In this document: positions 16,148 to 26,356 of the stretch, piece after piece
Position numbering within the stretch: the first letter of the stretch is position 1
How the letters are laid out: each line of letters starts with the position of its first letter
Source of the DNA: a virus
IMG/VR virus record: IMGVR_UViG_3300023116_000141
Location: 1-35,512 of that record
Strand: one strand, 5' to 3'
DNA length: 35,512 nt
The notes under the pieces: model-generated
What the model saw: the letters and a program-made list of their open reading frames with translations, nothing else
Told to the model about the DNA's origin: nothing
Databases searched by the model: none
Position numbers and translations under genes: made by a program

Positions 16148-19100
16148 TTATTTTAAGAAATAGTTCCATGCTTGCGGATATCCATTAATACCCACATTAA
16201 AGTTCATCGGTGCAGTAACATCTATTGTAACCCCTGTTGGAGTTGTGATTTCTGTTCCTATTAACTTTACTTGGCCTGCTGTAATACTATTTACATTTAG
16301 TGTTGCAGCACCGCCACCAATTTGAGATGTGATATACGTTTTTATCGCTTTCTGCGTTGGAACAACGTTGTCACTATCTGCAGCAAACGTACCGTCTGCT
16401 GAGAATTCAGTAATTAAAGCACTTGTGCCTCCTAACTGTACTGAACCTAATTGTAACTCTTGTAGACCGCTGATGTTAAATGCATCAGCATCTAGTGTTG
16501 CAATACCTGTTGATTGCTCAACACTAAACAAATCACCAACTCTAAAGTTACCATCTTGGTCTGTTGATGTATAGAATACTCTACCACCACCAGATTCAAC
16601 AGTTTCTTTAGTTGGATCAGGATCTATTAGAGGTATCCCTGGATAATTTGTATTAGTGAAGTTTCCAGTACCAATGTCTAAGAAGTCGTGTCCTGTTAGA
16701 CGTACTTGCGAATAACGGAATCTAATATCAAAACTATCACCATGATCCGGTGCATCTGCAATTGTTATGTTTGGACTTACTTGTAGTAGCGCACTATAAG
16801 GTCCTGATCCTCTTAGAGTTCTTACAGTTACTAATTTGAAATAAACTCCTGGAATGCTTGCAAATTCTACGTTAGAACCTGGTAGCGGAACATCATCAAG
16901 ATTTTCAACTTGTATATAAGCGCCAGGTTGATATCTATCAGCATAACCGTCTCCTGTAATACTTACAGCTACAACACTATATGTACTTCCTCTATTAGTC
17001 CAAGTAGGCTGTGCTAATACACCGTCACCAATACGTACAGTATGCGGAACATCTATAGTATTACTAGGATCTACTACAGTCATAGTAGGAGGTGTTACAT
17101 AACCTGATCCTGGATCTGTAATTCTAATTTCAACTATACTTCCGTCTTCAACTCTTGCTCTTGCTTTTGCAAGATTTGCATAGCCGCCCGATGGTGAAGC
17201 AGCGAACACAATTCTTGGTTCAATTGAATATGCAGTACTATCATCTAATGTTGACGATATTGCTGCGTTAGTTAAATGATCCCATCCTTGTGAATCGTCG
17301 CTCATTTTACGTACAGTTGCAATTTTAGTACCAGAATTGTATGTATCAATATAACCGTATTGTCCAACTCCTAAGCCACTAGTAATATAAATTGCCATTC
17401 CTATAAATGCTGCACTTGTATTAGTGTCAGTATTCGAAATTGTAATCGATGTGCTATTACCTGTTTGTGCATAGTTACTTGCAGCTACATATCCAGCACC
17501 TCCAAAGTCTCCTTCGCCATCTGCGTCAACATCAGTATTTAAAAGTCTGACTTCGTAAACACCGCCGTTAACTATATTAGCATTATCAACTTCTGCATTA
17601 ATTCCGTCTCCGGTGACATCAAATACTGTAGCATCGCCTACAACTTGTACATCAAATGTTAAGTTAGCTGCTCCGCCACCGCCAAGATCTGAATCTTGAA
17701 TTGTAATAGTATCTCCTGGCGAATGTCCTGTACCTCCCTTAACAATTGTAAGGGTGTTTACAAGCCCGCCTGCTTCGATAGTAATATCAAATTCTTGTAG
17801 TGTGCCACCACCTGATGAAGTACCTACTACTCCGTTATAGCTTCCAACTGTACGCAATGCATCAGCTGCACCAATATTAGTTACAGTCTTAATTGCCGAA
17901 GTTGATGTTGTATAGTTAACGCCAGCATTTAAATACTCTAGTTGAAGTATTTGATCACCGTCTGTAAATACATTTTGTACAATTGCATCAGTTGAGAAGT
18001 TATCAACAACACCTGTAATTGGAGTTTCGGTTACATCTACACCTTCAGCTACAGTTCCGTGTTCACCATAAGATGAGTTACCGTTTGTAGCACGAATTTT
18101 ACCACCTTCTTCTGCTAGATAACCAATATGTCCGTAATACGAGAACACTGATACAAGTTCTGTTCTTGCTAGATTAGTACACCATACACCAATACCGTCA
18201 CTTAGGACTTGTGTAAAGTCGTTAGCAACAATAGAGTCGTTGCCTCCGGCGTGTAAGTCTCCGTCAATTTTACAACCTACACATCCTGTACCAAATGTTG
18301 TTACGTTTTGTACGTACGGAGATTTATTTGTAATCCATGCACGATTGTCATTTGGTCCCCAGCCAGGATCAAGTGATACATAAGCGCCTGCTGTTGGACG
18401 TTTGGTTCCGTAACTATTAGCTGCTCCTAATGTACCATTTAAACTAGTAACAGTACAGTTACGCAAGCCTGTTCCGTTTCTCATATAGAACATATCTTCT
18501 AGTTCTGAGCCATTGACTGCATTTACATAATATCTTGCTGCTAATTTTGCTTTATAATTACCTGTATAAATTAAATCGTATTGTAATGCATCGATATATC
18601 TGTTAACGTCTCTTTCACATGCTGCACTATCGTAATTAGTATTTCCTGGTTGGTTATCTGCAATATATGCTGTAATTTCTGCAACTAAAAATACTCTGTT
18701 TGCTTCAATTGCTTCAATTGCTTGTGTATAACCTGTGTCGGTATTTGGCGTATTTGTTCCTGCTAGTGTAGGCGCTGCGCCGTTTGCATTAATATCAAAA
18801 TCAATTTGGTCATATATATCTTGTATGATGCCGGCTGCGGCTGTTCCAGCGGCTGCACTACCTGCAGGAGTACTAGTTACTTGTACTTCTGTATTACTTA
18901 CAGATTTTGTAATTCCAATATTTTGTGTAACATCGCTAATAATTGCTTGTAGTCTTGAAATAGCATCTAAGCTAAATGGAACATCTGTTCCTGCAACAAA
19001 ACTTCCGCCTGCATTAATTCTAGTTGAACGCAATTCGTCGCCAACTACTGCTGTATTTTTTGGAACAATAATTGGAAGTACTTCGTCAAACGAACCAGTT

Positions 19101-21214
19101 TTAACAAATATTGTACTGTTAACTTGTATTTCTGCAGGAATGCCGGCTGAACTTGCTGCATCTAATGCATTAGTAATAATAGGCACCAATAACTCTATTT
19201 GTGCTTGTGCATCTGATTCTTCTATGTAATCTGTATCTTTATATTGAGCAACTGGGGACGGCACACTATTAGTTGTTTGATAGTTAACTGCTGGATCAAA
19301 GTTACTTAATACAGCATCCATTACTTCAATCGAATATGTGATTGCTGCTGAAGTTTCACCGTCTTCATCGGCTATTGCTGCAATAAGTGCCCCAGCATTG
19401 TCAAAATAAGTTAGAGCTGCTGCTCTTGTTTTTTCATTTCCACCGTGTGTTAAATCCCATATTAATGCATCTACAATTTGCCCAACATCTCTATAACATG
19501 TAGCTTTGTTGTATGTAAATGCTCCTGTAAATGGTGCTAAACTGTTAGCAATTTGATAATCAACCCATTCTGTAACCTCTGCTTGAATAAATGTTTTATT
19601 CATTTTTAAAAGATATGCTGCATTTGGTCTTAAAGCACCTTTATCAACCTGCTCTGCTGCATATCTTACAGTTTTAAATGGCTGGTCAATAGTTGTACCA
19701 TATGTAGGTGACGGACTGTCAACACCTTGGTTTGTGTCAACATAGTAGATATGATTTATGCTTCCTAAGTATGTCCACTCCGGAGCATTAGCATCGGAGT
19801 TGACTTTTAATACTTGTCCAGGAGTTCCTACAGGTAACCTAGTAGGACCTGCTCCACCATAGAAAACAATATCACCTTCGGTAGTCAATACAGAAACTTC
19901 AGGACCGCCCGACATAATATTCCAGTATAGTCCGTTTGTATCTTGATCTGGTCTATTTTGTGCAGCTATTTCGTCCGATGTATGTCCGTCAACACAAACA
20001 TATGAGTTAACACCATAACTTACTACATCTCCTAATTGATATATAGTTGAGTCGGCCCAAGCCCCTTTCCAAAAGAAACCACTGTTTAACCTTTCCCAGT
20101 AAAGTGTATTTGGTGGTTGTTGTCCAAAATGTTCTTGTATACATACATATGTATAACCGTTAAGTCTAACAACATCACCAACTTCGTAGTTTTGAGCAGA
20201 GCTGTCATCTCCCCAATCGCCTAAAAATTTAAATCCTGTATTAAATAAGTCCCATTCTACTGGACTTACATTTGGCTTCATTGCTTTATGGTTTGTTTTA
20301 GCAACATAGGTGTAACCGCCATAGCTTACTAAATCGCCTGGTTGATAAACTACATCAATATCCCACGAATCTTCAAATTCTAAACCAGGAACAAATATAG
20401 CAAATTTACTATCATCAAAAGAATTATAACCGCCACTAGTATGATAATCAGTACATATCCATAGTCCGCCGCCATTTTTTACAACATCATTTACTTTATA
20501 TCTTGTATCTCTTGCCCAGTCACCTTTGTATTCTATGCCTTTGTGTAAATATTCCCAAGCTGATTGGTTAGCTTCTAAACCTTCTGTTTCAGACACTGCA
20601 GAAGTGTGACCTGTGATACAAACATAAAGTTGTCCGCCGTAGCGAGTAACATCGTTTGGCTTATATCTTGTAGATATAGTCCAACTATCTTTCCAATCAA
20701 AGCTAGATGAAAATACTTCCCATTTTGCTAAATCTATTTCTAATCCGTCAGTTAAATTATTAGCACTTGTATGTCCTTCTAAACACAAATATACTACTGC
20801 ACCATACTTAACAAGATCATTTACTTTATATCTTGTAGATACAGTCCAATTTGACTTATAGTCAAATCCTTCTGCAAACAAATCCCATTTCTCTTGGTCA
20901 TTTTCTAAACCTGATGTTAAACTAGATGCTGATGTATGTTCTAAATTACAAATATAAAGATATCCGCCATACTTAACAATATCGTCTACATAGTACAGTG
21001 TATCAATAGCCCAATCGCCTCTCCACTCTTGACCGTCTGACATTTTTTGCCAATTATCAGAACTTTGAGCAAATTGAGCTTGGCTTGTATGTCCTGCTAT
21101 ACAAATGTATGTTGTGCCGCCAGCGCGAACAATATCATCTTTATAGTAAATTGTATTGGTGAGCCAATTGCCCTTCCATACAAATCTAATTCTACCTAAT
21201 TTAAATTCAGCCAT
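16148..21214 (-). CDS. Giant fibre protein: CBM-like repeats, Cys-Arg-Asp modules, beta-helix
   Basis: 1688 aa. Residues about 10-440 hold eight repeats of ~50 aa (W-x-G-x-W-x3-T-x-Y-x3-D-x-V-x-Y-x-G-x-x-Y-x-C-x3-HTS), which resemble CBM5/12 chitin-binding modules. Then come a linker (GDIVFYGGAGPTRLPVGTPG), a beta-helix region with IFVKTGSFDEVLPIIVP near 703 and VVGDELRST, and two Cys-x-Arg-Asp modules at C573 and C866 interrupting it. The beta-helix resumes with WITNKSPYVQNVTTFG, followed by a C-terminal GGGRVFYTSTDQDGNFRVGD segment and a VPTQKAIKTYI end. It is paralogous to the 1572-aa gene upstream, which lacks the Cys-x-Arg-Asp modules. AGGGAG and a late promoter 17 nt upstream support the ATG. 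Likely a long or side tail fibre that binds host glycans (inference). Confidence 0.8.
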   Translation of the reverse strand: MAEFKLGRIRFVWKGNWLTNTIYYKDDIVRAGGTTYICIAGHTSQAQFAQSSDNWQKMSDGQEWRGDWAIDTLYYVDDIVKYGGYLYICNLEHTSASSLTSGLENDQEKWDLFAEGFDYKSNWTVSTRYKVNDLVKYGAVVYLCLEGHTSANNLTDGLEIDLAKWEVFSSSFDWKDSWTISTRYKPNDVTRYGGQLYVCITGHTSAVSETEGLEANQSAWEYLHKGIEYKGDWARDTRYKVNDVVKNGGGLWICTDYHTSGGYNSFDDSKFAIFVPGLEFEDSWDIDVVYQPGDLVSYGGYTYVAKTNHKAMKPNVSPVEWDLFNTGFKFLGDWGDDSSAQNYEVGDVVRLNGYTYVCIQEHFGQQPPNTLYWERLNSGFFWKGAWADSTIYQLGDVVSYGVNSYVCVDGHTSDEIAAQNRPDQDTNGLYWNIMSGGPEVSVLTTEGDIVFYGGAGPTRLPVGTPGQVLKVNSDANAPEWTYLGSINHIYYVDTNQGVDSPSPTYGTTIDQPFKTVRYAAEQVDKGALRPNAAYLLKMNKTFIQAEVTEWVDYQIANSLAPFTGAFTYNKATCYRDVGQIVDALIWDLTHGGNEKTRAAALTYFDNAGALIAAIADEDGETSAAITYSIEVMDAVLSNFDPAVNYQTTNSVPSPVAQYKDTDYIEESDAQAQIELLVPIITNALDAASSAGIPAEIQVNSTIFVKTGSFDEVLPIIVPKNTAVVGDELRSTRINAGGSFVAGTDVPFSLDAISRLQAIISDVTQNIGITKSVSNTEVQVTSTPAGSAAAGTAAAGIIQDIYDQIDFDINANGAAPTLAGTNTPNTDTGYTQAIEAIEANRVFLVAEITAYIADNQPGNTNYDSAACERDVNRYIDALQYDLIYTGNYKAKLAARYYVNAVNGSELEDMFYMRNGTGLRNCTVTSLNGTLGAANSYGTKRPTAGAYVSLDPGWGPNDNRAWITNKSPYVQNVTTFGTGCVGCKIDGDLHAGGNDSIVANDFTQVLSDGIGVWCTNLARTELVSVFSYYGHIGYLAEEGGKIRATNGNSSYGEHGTVAEGVDVTETPITGVVDNFSTDAIVQNVFTDGDQILQLEYLNAGVNYTTSTSAIKTVTNIGAADALRTVGSYNGVVGTSSGGGTLQEFDITIEAGGLVNTLTIVKGGTGHSPGDTITIQDSDLGGGGAANLTFDVQVVGDATVFDVTGDGINAEVDNANIVNGGVYEVRLLNTDVDADGEGDFGGAGYVAASNYAQTGNSTSITISNTDTNTSAAFIGMAIYITSGLGVGQYGYIDTYNSGTKIATVRKMSDDSQGWDHLTNAAISSTLDDSTAYSIEPRIVFAASPSGGYANLAKARARVEDGSIVEIRITDPGSGYVTPPTMTVVDPSNTIDVPHTVRIGDGVLAQPTWTNRGSTYSVVAVSITGDGYADRYQPGAYIQVENLDDVPLPGSNVEFASIPGVYFKLVTVRTLRGSGPYSALLQVSPNITIADAPDHGDSFDIRFRYSQVRLTGHDFLDIGTGNFTNTNYPGIPLIDPDPTKETVESGGGRVFYTSTDQDGNFRVGDLFSVEQSTGIATLDADAFNISGLQELQLGSVQLGGTSALITEFSADGTFAADSDNVVPTQKAIKTYITSQIGGGAATLNVNSITAGQVKLIGTEITTPTGVTIDVTAPMNFNVGINGYPQAWNYFLK

Positions 21215-21231
21215 TTGGCACTCCCTTTAGT

Positions 21232-21240
21232 GTATTTATC
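21232..21240 (-). promoter_or_regulatory. T4-type late promoter (GATAAATAC)
   Basis: The minus strand reads GATAAATAC, ending 17 nt before the ATG of the 1688-aa fibre gene, in the 31-nt gap after the 1572-aa gene. Confidence 0.65.
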
Positions 21241-21245
21241 ACCCG

Positions 21246-24200
21246 TTAAATATTTCCATGTAATGTAAACATTGCATTGGCTAACATAGATCCTGCAACC
21301 CCTGTTCTAAAGTTTACAGTTCGATTTACATTAATTGTGCTGCCGCCGCCGGTGCCAATAGTACTGCCTGTAACAACAATTTCACCTGCTATTAATGTAT
21401 TTGTAGACACATTAGATGTTCCGCCGCCAAGTCTACTTTCAATATATGTTTTAATTGCTCTCTGTGTAGGAACAATATTATTACTGTTAGCAATAAATGA
21501 TCCATCTTTAGAAAATTCTCTAATAACAACTTCTGATCCGCCAACAACAATTCCGCCTAATCTTAATTCAGTTAATCCTTCTAATTCAAAATAACTTGCA
21601 TTGATACTAACAACACCAGTTCTTTGTTGTACTTCAAACAGCTCACCAACTCTAAAGTTACCATCTTGGTCTGTTGATGTATAGAATACTCTACCGCCAC
21701 CAAACTGTACAACTTCATTGTAAGGTTTTGGTTCGTTAACACCTTCATATCCAAACACATACAATCCTGGATAATTAGTATCTGAACTGTTACCAGTACC
21801 AATATCTAAGAAGTCATGACCTGTTAGACGTACTTGTGAATAGCGTTGACGTATAATAATATCAGTACCGTGTACTGGAGATTCATCTCTATCAAGACTT
21901 GGTGTTATAGTAAATGTTGTTTCATAGTTTCCTGCAGAACCTGTAGGAGTACCAATCTGAACAATACTATAAGTAACTTCGTCAATTCCGTCAATGATTA
22001 AGTTGTCTCCAGGTCCTGGGATTCTATCTAGTCCAGATACCTTTAGTTTATCGCTAATTTGGAAAATATCAGCAAACCCGTCACCTGTAATAGCAATAGT
22101 TGCTGTTGCATATTCACTTCCTCTATTTGTATAAATAGGTTGTGGTAATACTCCATTGTTAATTCTTGGTTCAAAAGTAACATCAATAGTATTGTTAGGG
22201 TCAACTAACACTATGCCCATTTCATCTGATGCATATCCACTACCTGGGTTATAAATATGGAATTCTTTAATTCTACTAGAATCAACAACTGAACGTATTG
22301 TAGGTCTTGAACCTGATTCTAGTACATCAACATTTGATTGTCCTGTTTGGGCTGCAAGGAAAACAGGACCTTTGTTTGACTCGCCTGCTGCTAATACTGC
22401 ATATGCTCCTGTTCTACTCATTGCTTTTATACTACTATCTTCAAATTCTGTTGTCCAAACATATCCGTCTTGCGAAGTAGAAACTAGATTAGTAGTAGAA
22501 TTCATTGCTACAAATAATCCTTGACTATATGCTAATTTGTTCCATGTTCCGTTTGTGTTAATATCAACTGAGCTGTTATACCATGTTGTACCGTCAAAAC
22601 TGTATATTCTTAAATCTGAACCAGTTTGTTGTGCAACAAATCTTCCATTTCCGTATTCAATTTGATTCCAGTTACCATTTGGAACTGTAATATTACTCCA
22701 GGATGTTCCGTCTGTTGATGTTGCAAAAGTTACACCATATTTTACTGCAATAAATAATCCTCTTCCGTTAGTAACATCTAAAAATCCTGAACTTGGAAGA
22801 TTTCCACCTTGTGTCCAAGTATTGCCACTGTCATCGGAATATGCTGTATAGTTTGTACCTCCTGTGCCATTTGATACTAGTACTACTCTGCTAGATGTTT
22901 TATCGTATGCACCAGAAACCCATTGACTTGACGCAAATAAAAGTTCATTAACCCATGTATTACCATCTGATGTTCTTGCAATAGAATTAGTTGTACTAGT
23001 AGTTTGTAAAAACAATGCTGTTCCTCCAGCACTAATTCCTTTAGTCCAAGTTCCAGCTGGGATAGTTCTATTACTCCATGTTACACCATCATCTGTTGAT
23101 AATGATCCTTGAGTTCCTCCAGATTGTGCAGCAACCCAAGAATTTCCGCCAAGCCATGCAAATGCTCCAAACGAATTATTAGTGTCTCTATTAGTAACTA
23201 CAAACGGCGCTTCATCAATTGAAACTCTAGGCTCAATTGAATATCGTGTTGTAGCATTAAGTTGTGATGCAATAGGATAACCTGGATATAAATGTTCCCA
23301 TCCATTTTTTAAATCACTTTCTCTAGATACAATAAGTTTTTTGCTTAATGAATTATATCCAGTAATTATTCCATATTGTCCTACTCCTGCACCTTGTGTA
23401 ATTACAATCCTCATTCCTTCAAGTGTTGCAATAGTATTAACATCGGCATTTGATAATGTAATACTAAATTCGTCACCACCTTGTGCATAGTTAACAACCT
23501 GTCCATAATTAATACCGCCAGCAGTACTAGAATCACCAGGATCTGTTATTCTTAATTCAGAAATAGCACCTTTTCTATATTCTTCAAAAGTTGCAGTAGC
23601 ATTTGCTCCCGGTCCACTTATTGTTGCTGATGCTGACGTATATTCTTGTCCAGAATGTGTAAATCCTGCTACAAGAACTTTATCTGTATTTGTTAAAACA
23701 CTAGCAACTGTTGCTTCGTTTGATCTGTTGTCTACTGTAGCAGTAATAGGAACTTCTGTAGCGTCAAATCCTTCAGCAACTGAACCATATGTTCCATAGG
23801 AGTTGTTACCATTTGTACCACGAAGTTTTCCGCCATCTGACGAAAGATATCCTATATGGCAGTAGTATGTGAATACTGAAACAAGTTCTGATAAACCATT
23901 ATTAGAAGCCCAATAACCAATACCGTCTGATATAATTTGTGTAAAGTCGTTAGCAACAATAGATTTGTTTCCACCATTATGCAAGGAGCCATCAATTCTC
24001 ATTCCTACACAAGCATTTCCAAATGTTGTTACGTTTTGTACATAAGGTGATTTATTTGTAATCCAAACTGATGTATCATCTGGACCAGTACCTGGATCTA
24101 AACTAGCAAATGCTCCAGCAGTAACACGTCTTGTTAAGTATTGATTTGGAGCTGTTAATTCTCCAGATAAACCTTGTAGCGTCATATTCCTTAAACCTGA

Positions 24201-25964
24201 TGCATTTCTTAAATAAAACATATTACTAGTTTCACTACCAATCATAGGCTGAACTATTGTACTTCTTAATTCGTCTCCAACAACTGCAACACTTGCAGGA
24301 ATAGAGATTGGTAACTCTTCTTCGTAAATTCCTGTTTTTACAAAGATTGTTGCAGGTGCTCTATTTGCTTCATCAGCTAAAATATAATCACATGCGTATT
24401 TTATTGATTTAAATGAAGATGTCTGCGTCAAGCCTCTTTCTGGTGAATCAACACCGTCAGTTGATACAAAATAAACTTTCTGGGTAAAATCTTGTTTTGC
24501 CCAATCAATTGCACTAGAAGGTGTAACTTTTAATACGTCTCCTGCAATGCCAATATTTAAATTTGCTTCGTCGGTTCCGTCGTGTACTCTAAGGTCTCCT
24601 CGTTGTTCTAAAACGTTTCCAGAATTACCTTGGATTAAAATTTCCCAATATGAGCCAGCGCCTGCGACATCTACTTCAGGATCTTGTCCGGTGTGCTGTG
24701 CTATTGATCTATATGCTGTTCCTTTAAATAATACAATATCTCTCAAATAATACAGTGTTGTAGAATTCCAATCTCCGACATTTTGATCACCTTGAATAAG
24801 TATTTGCCATCCTGCTGATGTATTTGGATATTCTCCCGCTGCATGATCAGTTCTTGCAACATATAAATTACCATTATTTCTTACAACATCACCAGTTTTA
24901 TATGTAGCAGTAGTTGTCCATTCGCCTTGAATTTTATAAGAAGTTAAAACTACTTCCCAATCACCTGTGTTTTGTGCCAAGCCGTTTGCTGACGGAATAC
25001 TATTAATGTTATTAGTAAGAGATACATAAATGTAGCCGCCGTATTCAACAATATCACCTACACTATAATGAATATTATTAATCCAAACATTTTCAAAACC
25101 TAAACCAGGTATCCATAAGTTCCAGTTTGAATCGTCGGTGGATAACGAGGTAGTACTAGTATGTGTTACATTACATTTCCATAATGAGTTTCCGTATTTT
25201 ACAATATCATTAATATAATAAATTGTTTCCGCTTGCCAATCAGAACGGTATTCTAAATCTTTTAAAACAATTTCCCAATTTGAAGAATTGTCTTCAAGTA
25301 GTAAATTGCTAGTATGTTCTTGTGTGCAGCGATAAACATTACCGCTATATTTTACAATGTCGTTAACAATGTATCTAGTATCTTCTGCATGATCAGATTT
25401 CCAATAATCCGAAATTGTAACAATTTTCCATTTAGCTTGATCAACTTCTAGACCTATTATTGTATCTGCCGATGATTGGTGCTTTTCTATACACTCGTAG
25501 ACGTTTCCATTGTATCTAACAATATCTCCTAAATCATAATATTGTAGGGGAGCCCATGTGCTTAACCAGTTACTAGTAGTTGCATAAATATTCCACTCGT
25601 CGATATTTGCAGGAAGCCCTAATTGACTAGCTGGATTTGAAGTGTGTGGCAATGTACACTTATAAACATAGCCGTCATATTTTACTAAATCAAAAGTATC
25701 ATAGTATGTATTAGGTGCCCAGTCGCCCTTCCAAACTACACCATGTGTCTGCATTTCCCATTTTGGTTGAGCTGCTTGTAAGTCAGAATAGAAACCTGAA
25801 TCTACAACAGCAGCATCATATTCAACATTAGATGTGTGTCCAGCTATACAAACATAAGTTGATCCACCATAGTAAACTATGTCATCTCTAATGTAAACCT
25901 TTTCGCCTTCCCAAGGTCCTAACCATCTAAACTTTAATCGTTCAATTTTAAAAGTATCTGCCAT
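21246..25964 (-). CDS. Giant fibre protein with CBM-like repeats and Asp-box propeller insert
   Basis: 1572 aa, paralogue of the 1688-aa protein. Eight CBM-like repeats fill residues about 8-450 (example: YINDIVKYGNSLWKCNVTHT). A beta-helix starts near 538 (TIFVKTGIYEEELPISIP, then VVGDELRST). Between about 925 and 1215 it carries a segment absent from the paralogue, with six Asp-box-type S-x-D-G-x-x-W motifs (STDDGVTW, TSDGNTW, SDDSGNTW, STDGTSW, SFDGTTW, SQDGYVW) typical of sialidase-like beta-propellers. The shared C-terminal part follows (RVFYTSTDQDGNFRVGELF, VPTQRAIKTYIESRLGGG). Whether the propeller binds or cleaves a glycan is not visible. It starts 4 nt after the 125-aa gene. A tail fibre role is inferred. 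Confidence 0.8.
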   Translation of the reverse strand: MADTFKIERLKFRWLGPWEGEKVYIRDDIVYYGGSTYVCIAGHTSNVEYDAAVVDSGFYSDLQAAQPKWEMQTHGVVWKGDWAPNTYYDTFDLVKYDGYVYKCTLPHTSNPASQLGLPANIDEWNIYATTSNWLSTWAPLQYYDLGDIVRYNGNVYECIEKHQSSADTIIGLEVDQAKWKIVTISDYWKSDHAEDTRYIVNDIVKYSGNVYRCTQEHTSNLLLEDNSSNWEIVLKDLEYRSDWQAETIYYINDIVKYGNSLWKCNVTHTSTTSLSTDDSNWNLWIPGLGFENVWINNIHYSVGDIVEYGGYIYVSLTNNINSIPSANGLAQNTGDWEVVLTSYKIQGEWTTTATYKTGDVVRNNGNLYVARTDHAAGEYPNTSAGWQILIQGDQNVGDWNSTTLYYLRDIVLFKGTAYRSIAQHTGQDPEVDVAGAGSYWEILIQGNSGNVLEQRGDLRVHDGTDEANLNIGIAGDVLKVTPSSAIDWAKQDFTQKVYFVSTDGVDSPERGLTQTSSFKSIKYACDYILADEANRAPATIFVKTGIYEEELPISIPASVAVVGDELRSTIVQPMIGSETSNMFYLRNASGLRNMTLQGLSGELTAPNQYLTRRVTAGAFASLDPGTGPDDTSVWITNKSPYVQNVTTFGNACVGMRIDGSLHNGGNKSIVANDFTQIISDGIGYWASNNGLSELVSVFTYYCHIGYLSSDGGKLRGTNGNNSYGTYGSVAEGFDATEVPITATVDNRSNEATVASVLTNTDKVLVAGFTHSGQEYTSASATISGPGANATATFEEYRKGAISELRITDPGDSSTAGGINYGQVVNYAQGGDEFSITLSNADVNTIATLEGMRIVITQGAGVGQYGIITGYNSLSKKLIVSRESDLKNGWEHLYPGYPIASQLNATTRYSIEPRVSIDEAPFVVTNRDTNNSFGAFAWLGGNSWVAAQSGGTQGSLSTDDGVTWSNRTIPAGTWTKGISAGGTALFLQTTSTTNSIARTSDGNTWVNELLFASSQWVSGAYDKTSSRVVLVSNGTGGTNYTAYSDDSGNTWTQGGNLPSSGFLDVTNGRGLFIAVKYGVTFATSTDGTSWSNITVPNGNWNQIEYGNGRFVAQQTGSDLRIYSFDGTTWYNSSVDINTNGTWNKLAYSQGLFVAMNSTTNLVSTSQDGYVWTTEFEDSSIKAMSRTGAYAVLAAGESNKGPVFLAAQTGQSNVDVLESGSRPTIRSVVDSSRIKEFHIYNPGSGYASDEMGIVLVDPNNTIDVTFEPRINNGVLPQPIYTNRGSEYATATIAITGDGFADIFQISDKLKVSGLDRIPGPGDNLIIDGIDEVTYSIVQIGTPTGSAGNYETTFTITPSLDRDESPVHGTDIIIRQRYSQVRLTGHDFLDIGTGNSSDTNYPGLYVFGYEGVNEPKPYNEVVQFGGGRVFYTSTDQDGNFRVGELFEVQQRTGVVSINASYFELEGLTELRLGGIVVGGSEVVIREFSKDGSFIANSNNIVPTQRAIKTYIESRLGGGTSNVSTNTLIAGEIVVTGSTIGTGGGSTINVNRTVNFRTGVAGSMLANAMFTLHGNI

Positions 25965-25968
25965 TTTT

Positions 25969-26346
25969 TTATCCTAATCCGTTAGACGAGTCGCCTTCAT
26001 CATAAACGTGCTTTTGATTTACACTAAGAACTAATTCGCCGTCATCATTAACATAATAGTAAATGTTTTTATTGTCCCAGCGATATTGTTCATAATTTAA
26101 GTTATCATAAACTTTTTCATGGTAAACATCTCTCCCTTCAAAAAAGTTTTGTCCTTCTTGAAATCCTGGAAAGTTTTGATCTGGGTCGCCTGCTTTGTTA
26201 ATCGTAATACTATCTTCTTTTTTAAGTTGATCAGCTTTTCCTAAAAAAAGTTCACCTTCATTGGTTCTGCGTAATCCGTACCAATAACGATGAGACGTTG
26301 CTCCAATTATTGAATCCGGTGTTTCTCCTATATAATAATTACTCAT
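25969..26346 (-). CDS. Small virion-associated protein
   Basis: 125 aa from MSNYYIGETPDSIIGATSHR. This ATG at 26346 has AAGGA 7 nt upstream; a start at 26364 would add six residues and overlap the previous gene without a better ribosome site. The middle is charged and Gly/Asn-rich (GDPDQNFPGFQEGQNFFEGR) and the C-terminus acidic (YDEGDSSNGLG). The NYYIGETPDSIIG opening is familiar to me from T4-like marine phage structural genes, but the function is unknown. No catalytic motif or membrane segment is seen. It lies between a small beta-rich protein and the 1572-aa fibre. Confidence 0.6.
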   Translation of the reverse strand: MSNYYIGETPDSIIGATSHRYWYGLRRTNEGELFLGKADQLKKEDSITINKAGDPDQNFPGFQEGQNFFEGRDVYHEKVYDNLNYEQYRWDNKNIYYYVNDDGELVLSVNQKHVYDEGDSSNGLG

Positions 26347-26356
26347 AACATATTCC

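Noticed and set aside
18735-19229. Plus-strand 164-aa open frame inside the giant fibre gene
   Set aside because: It is antisense to a well-supported repeat and beta-helix coding region and shows no ribosome site or family motif.
19900-25900. Repeated short sequences as a possible CRISPR array
   Set aside because: The repeats are protein-level ~50-aa modules with diverged DNA, not short identical repeats with unique spacers.
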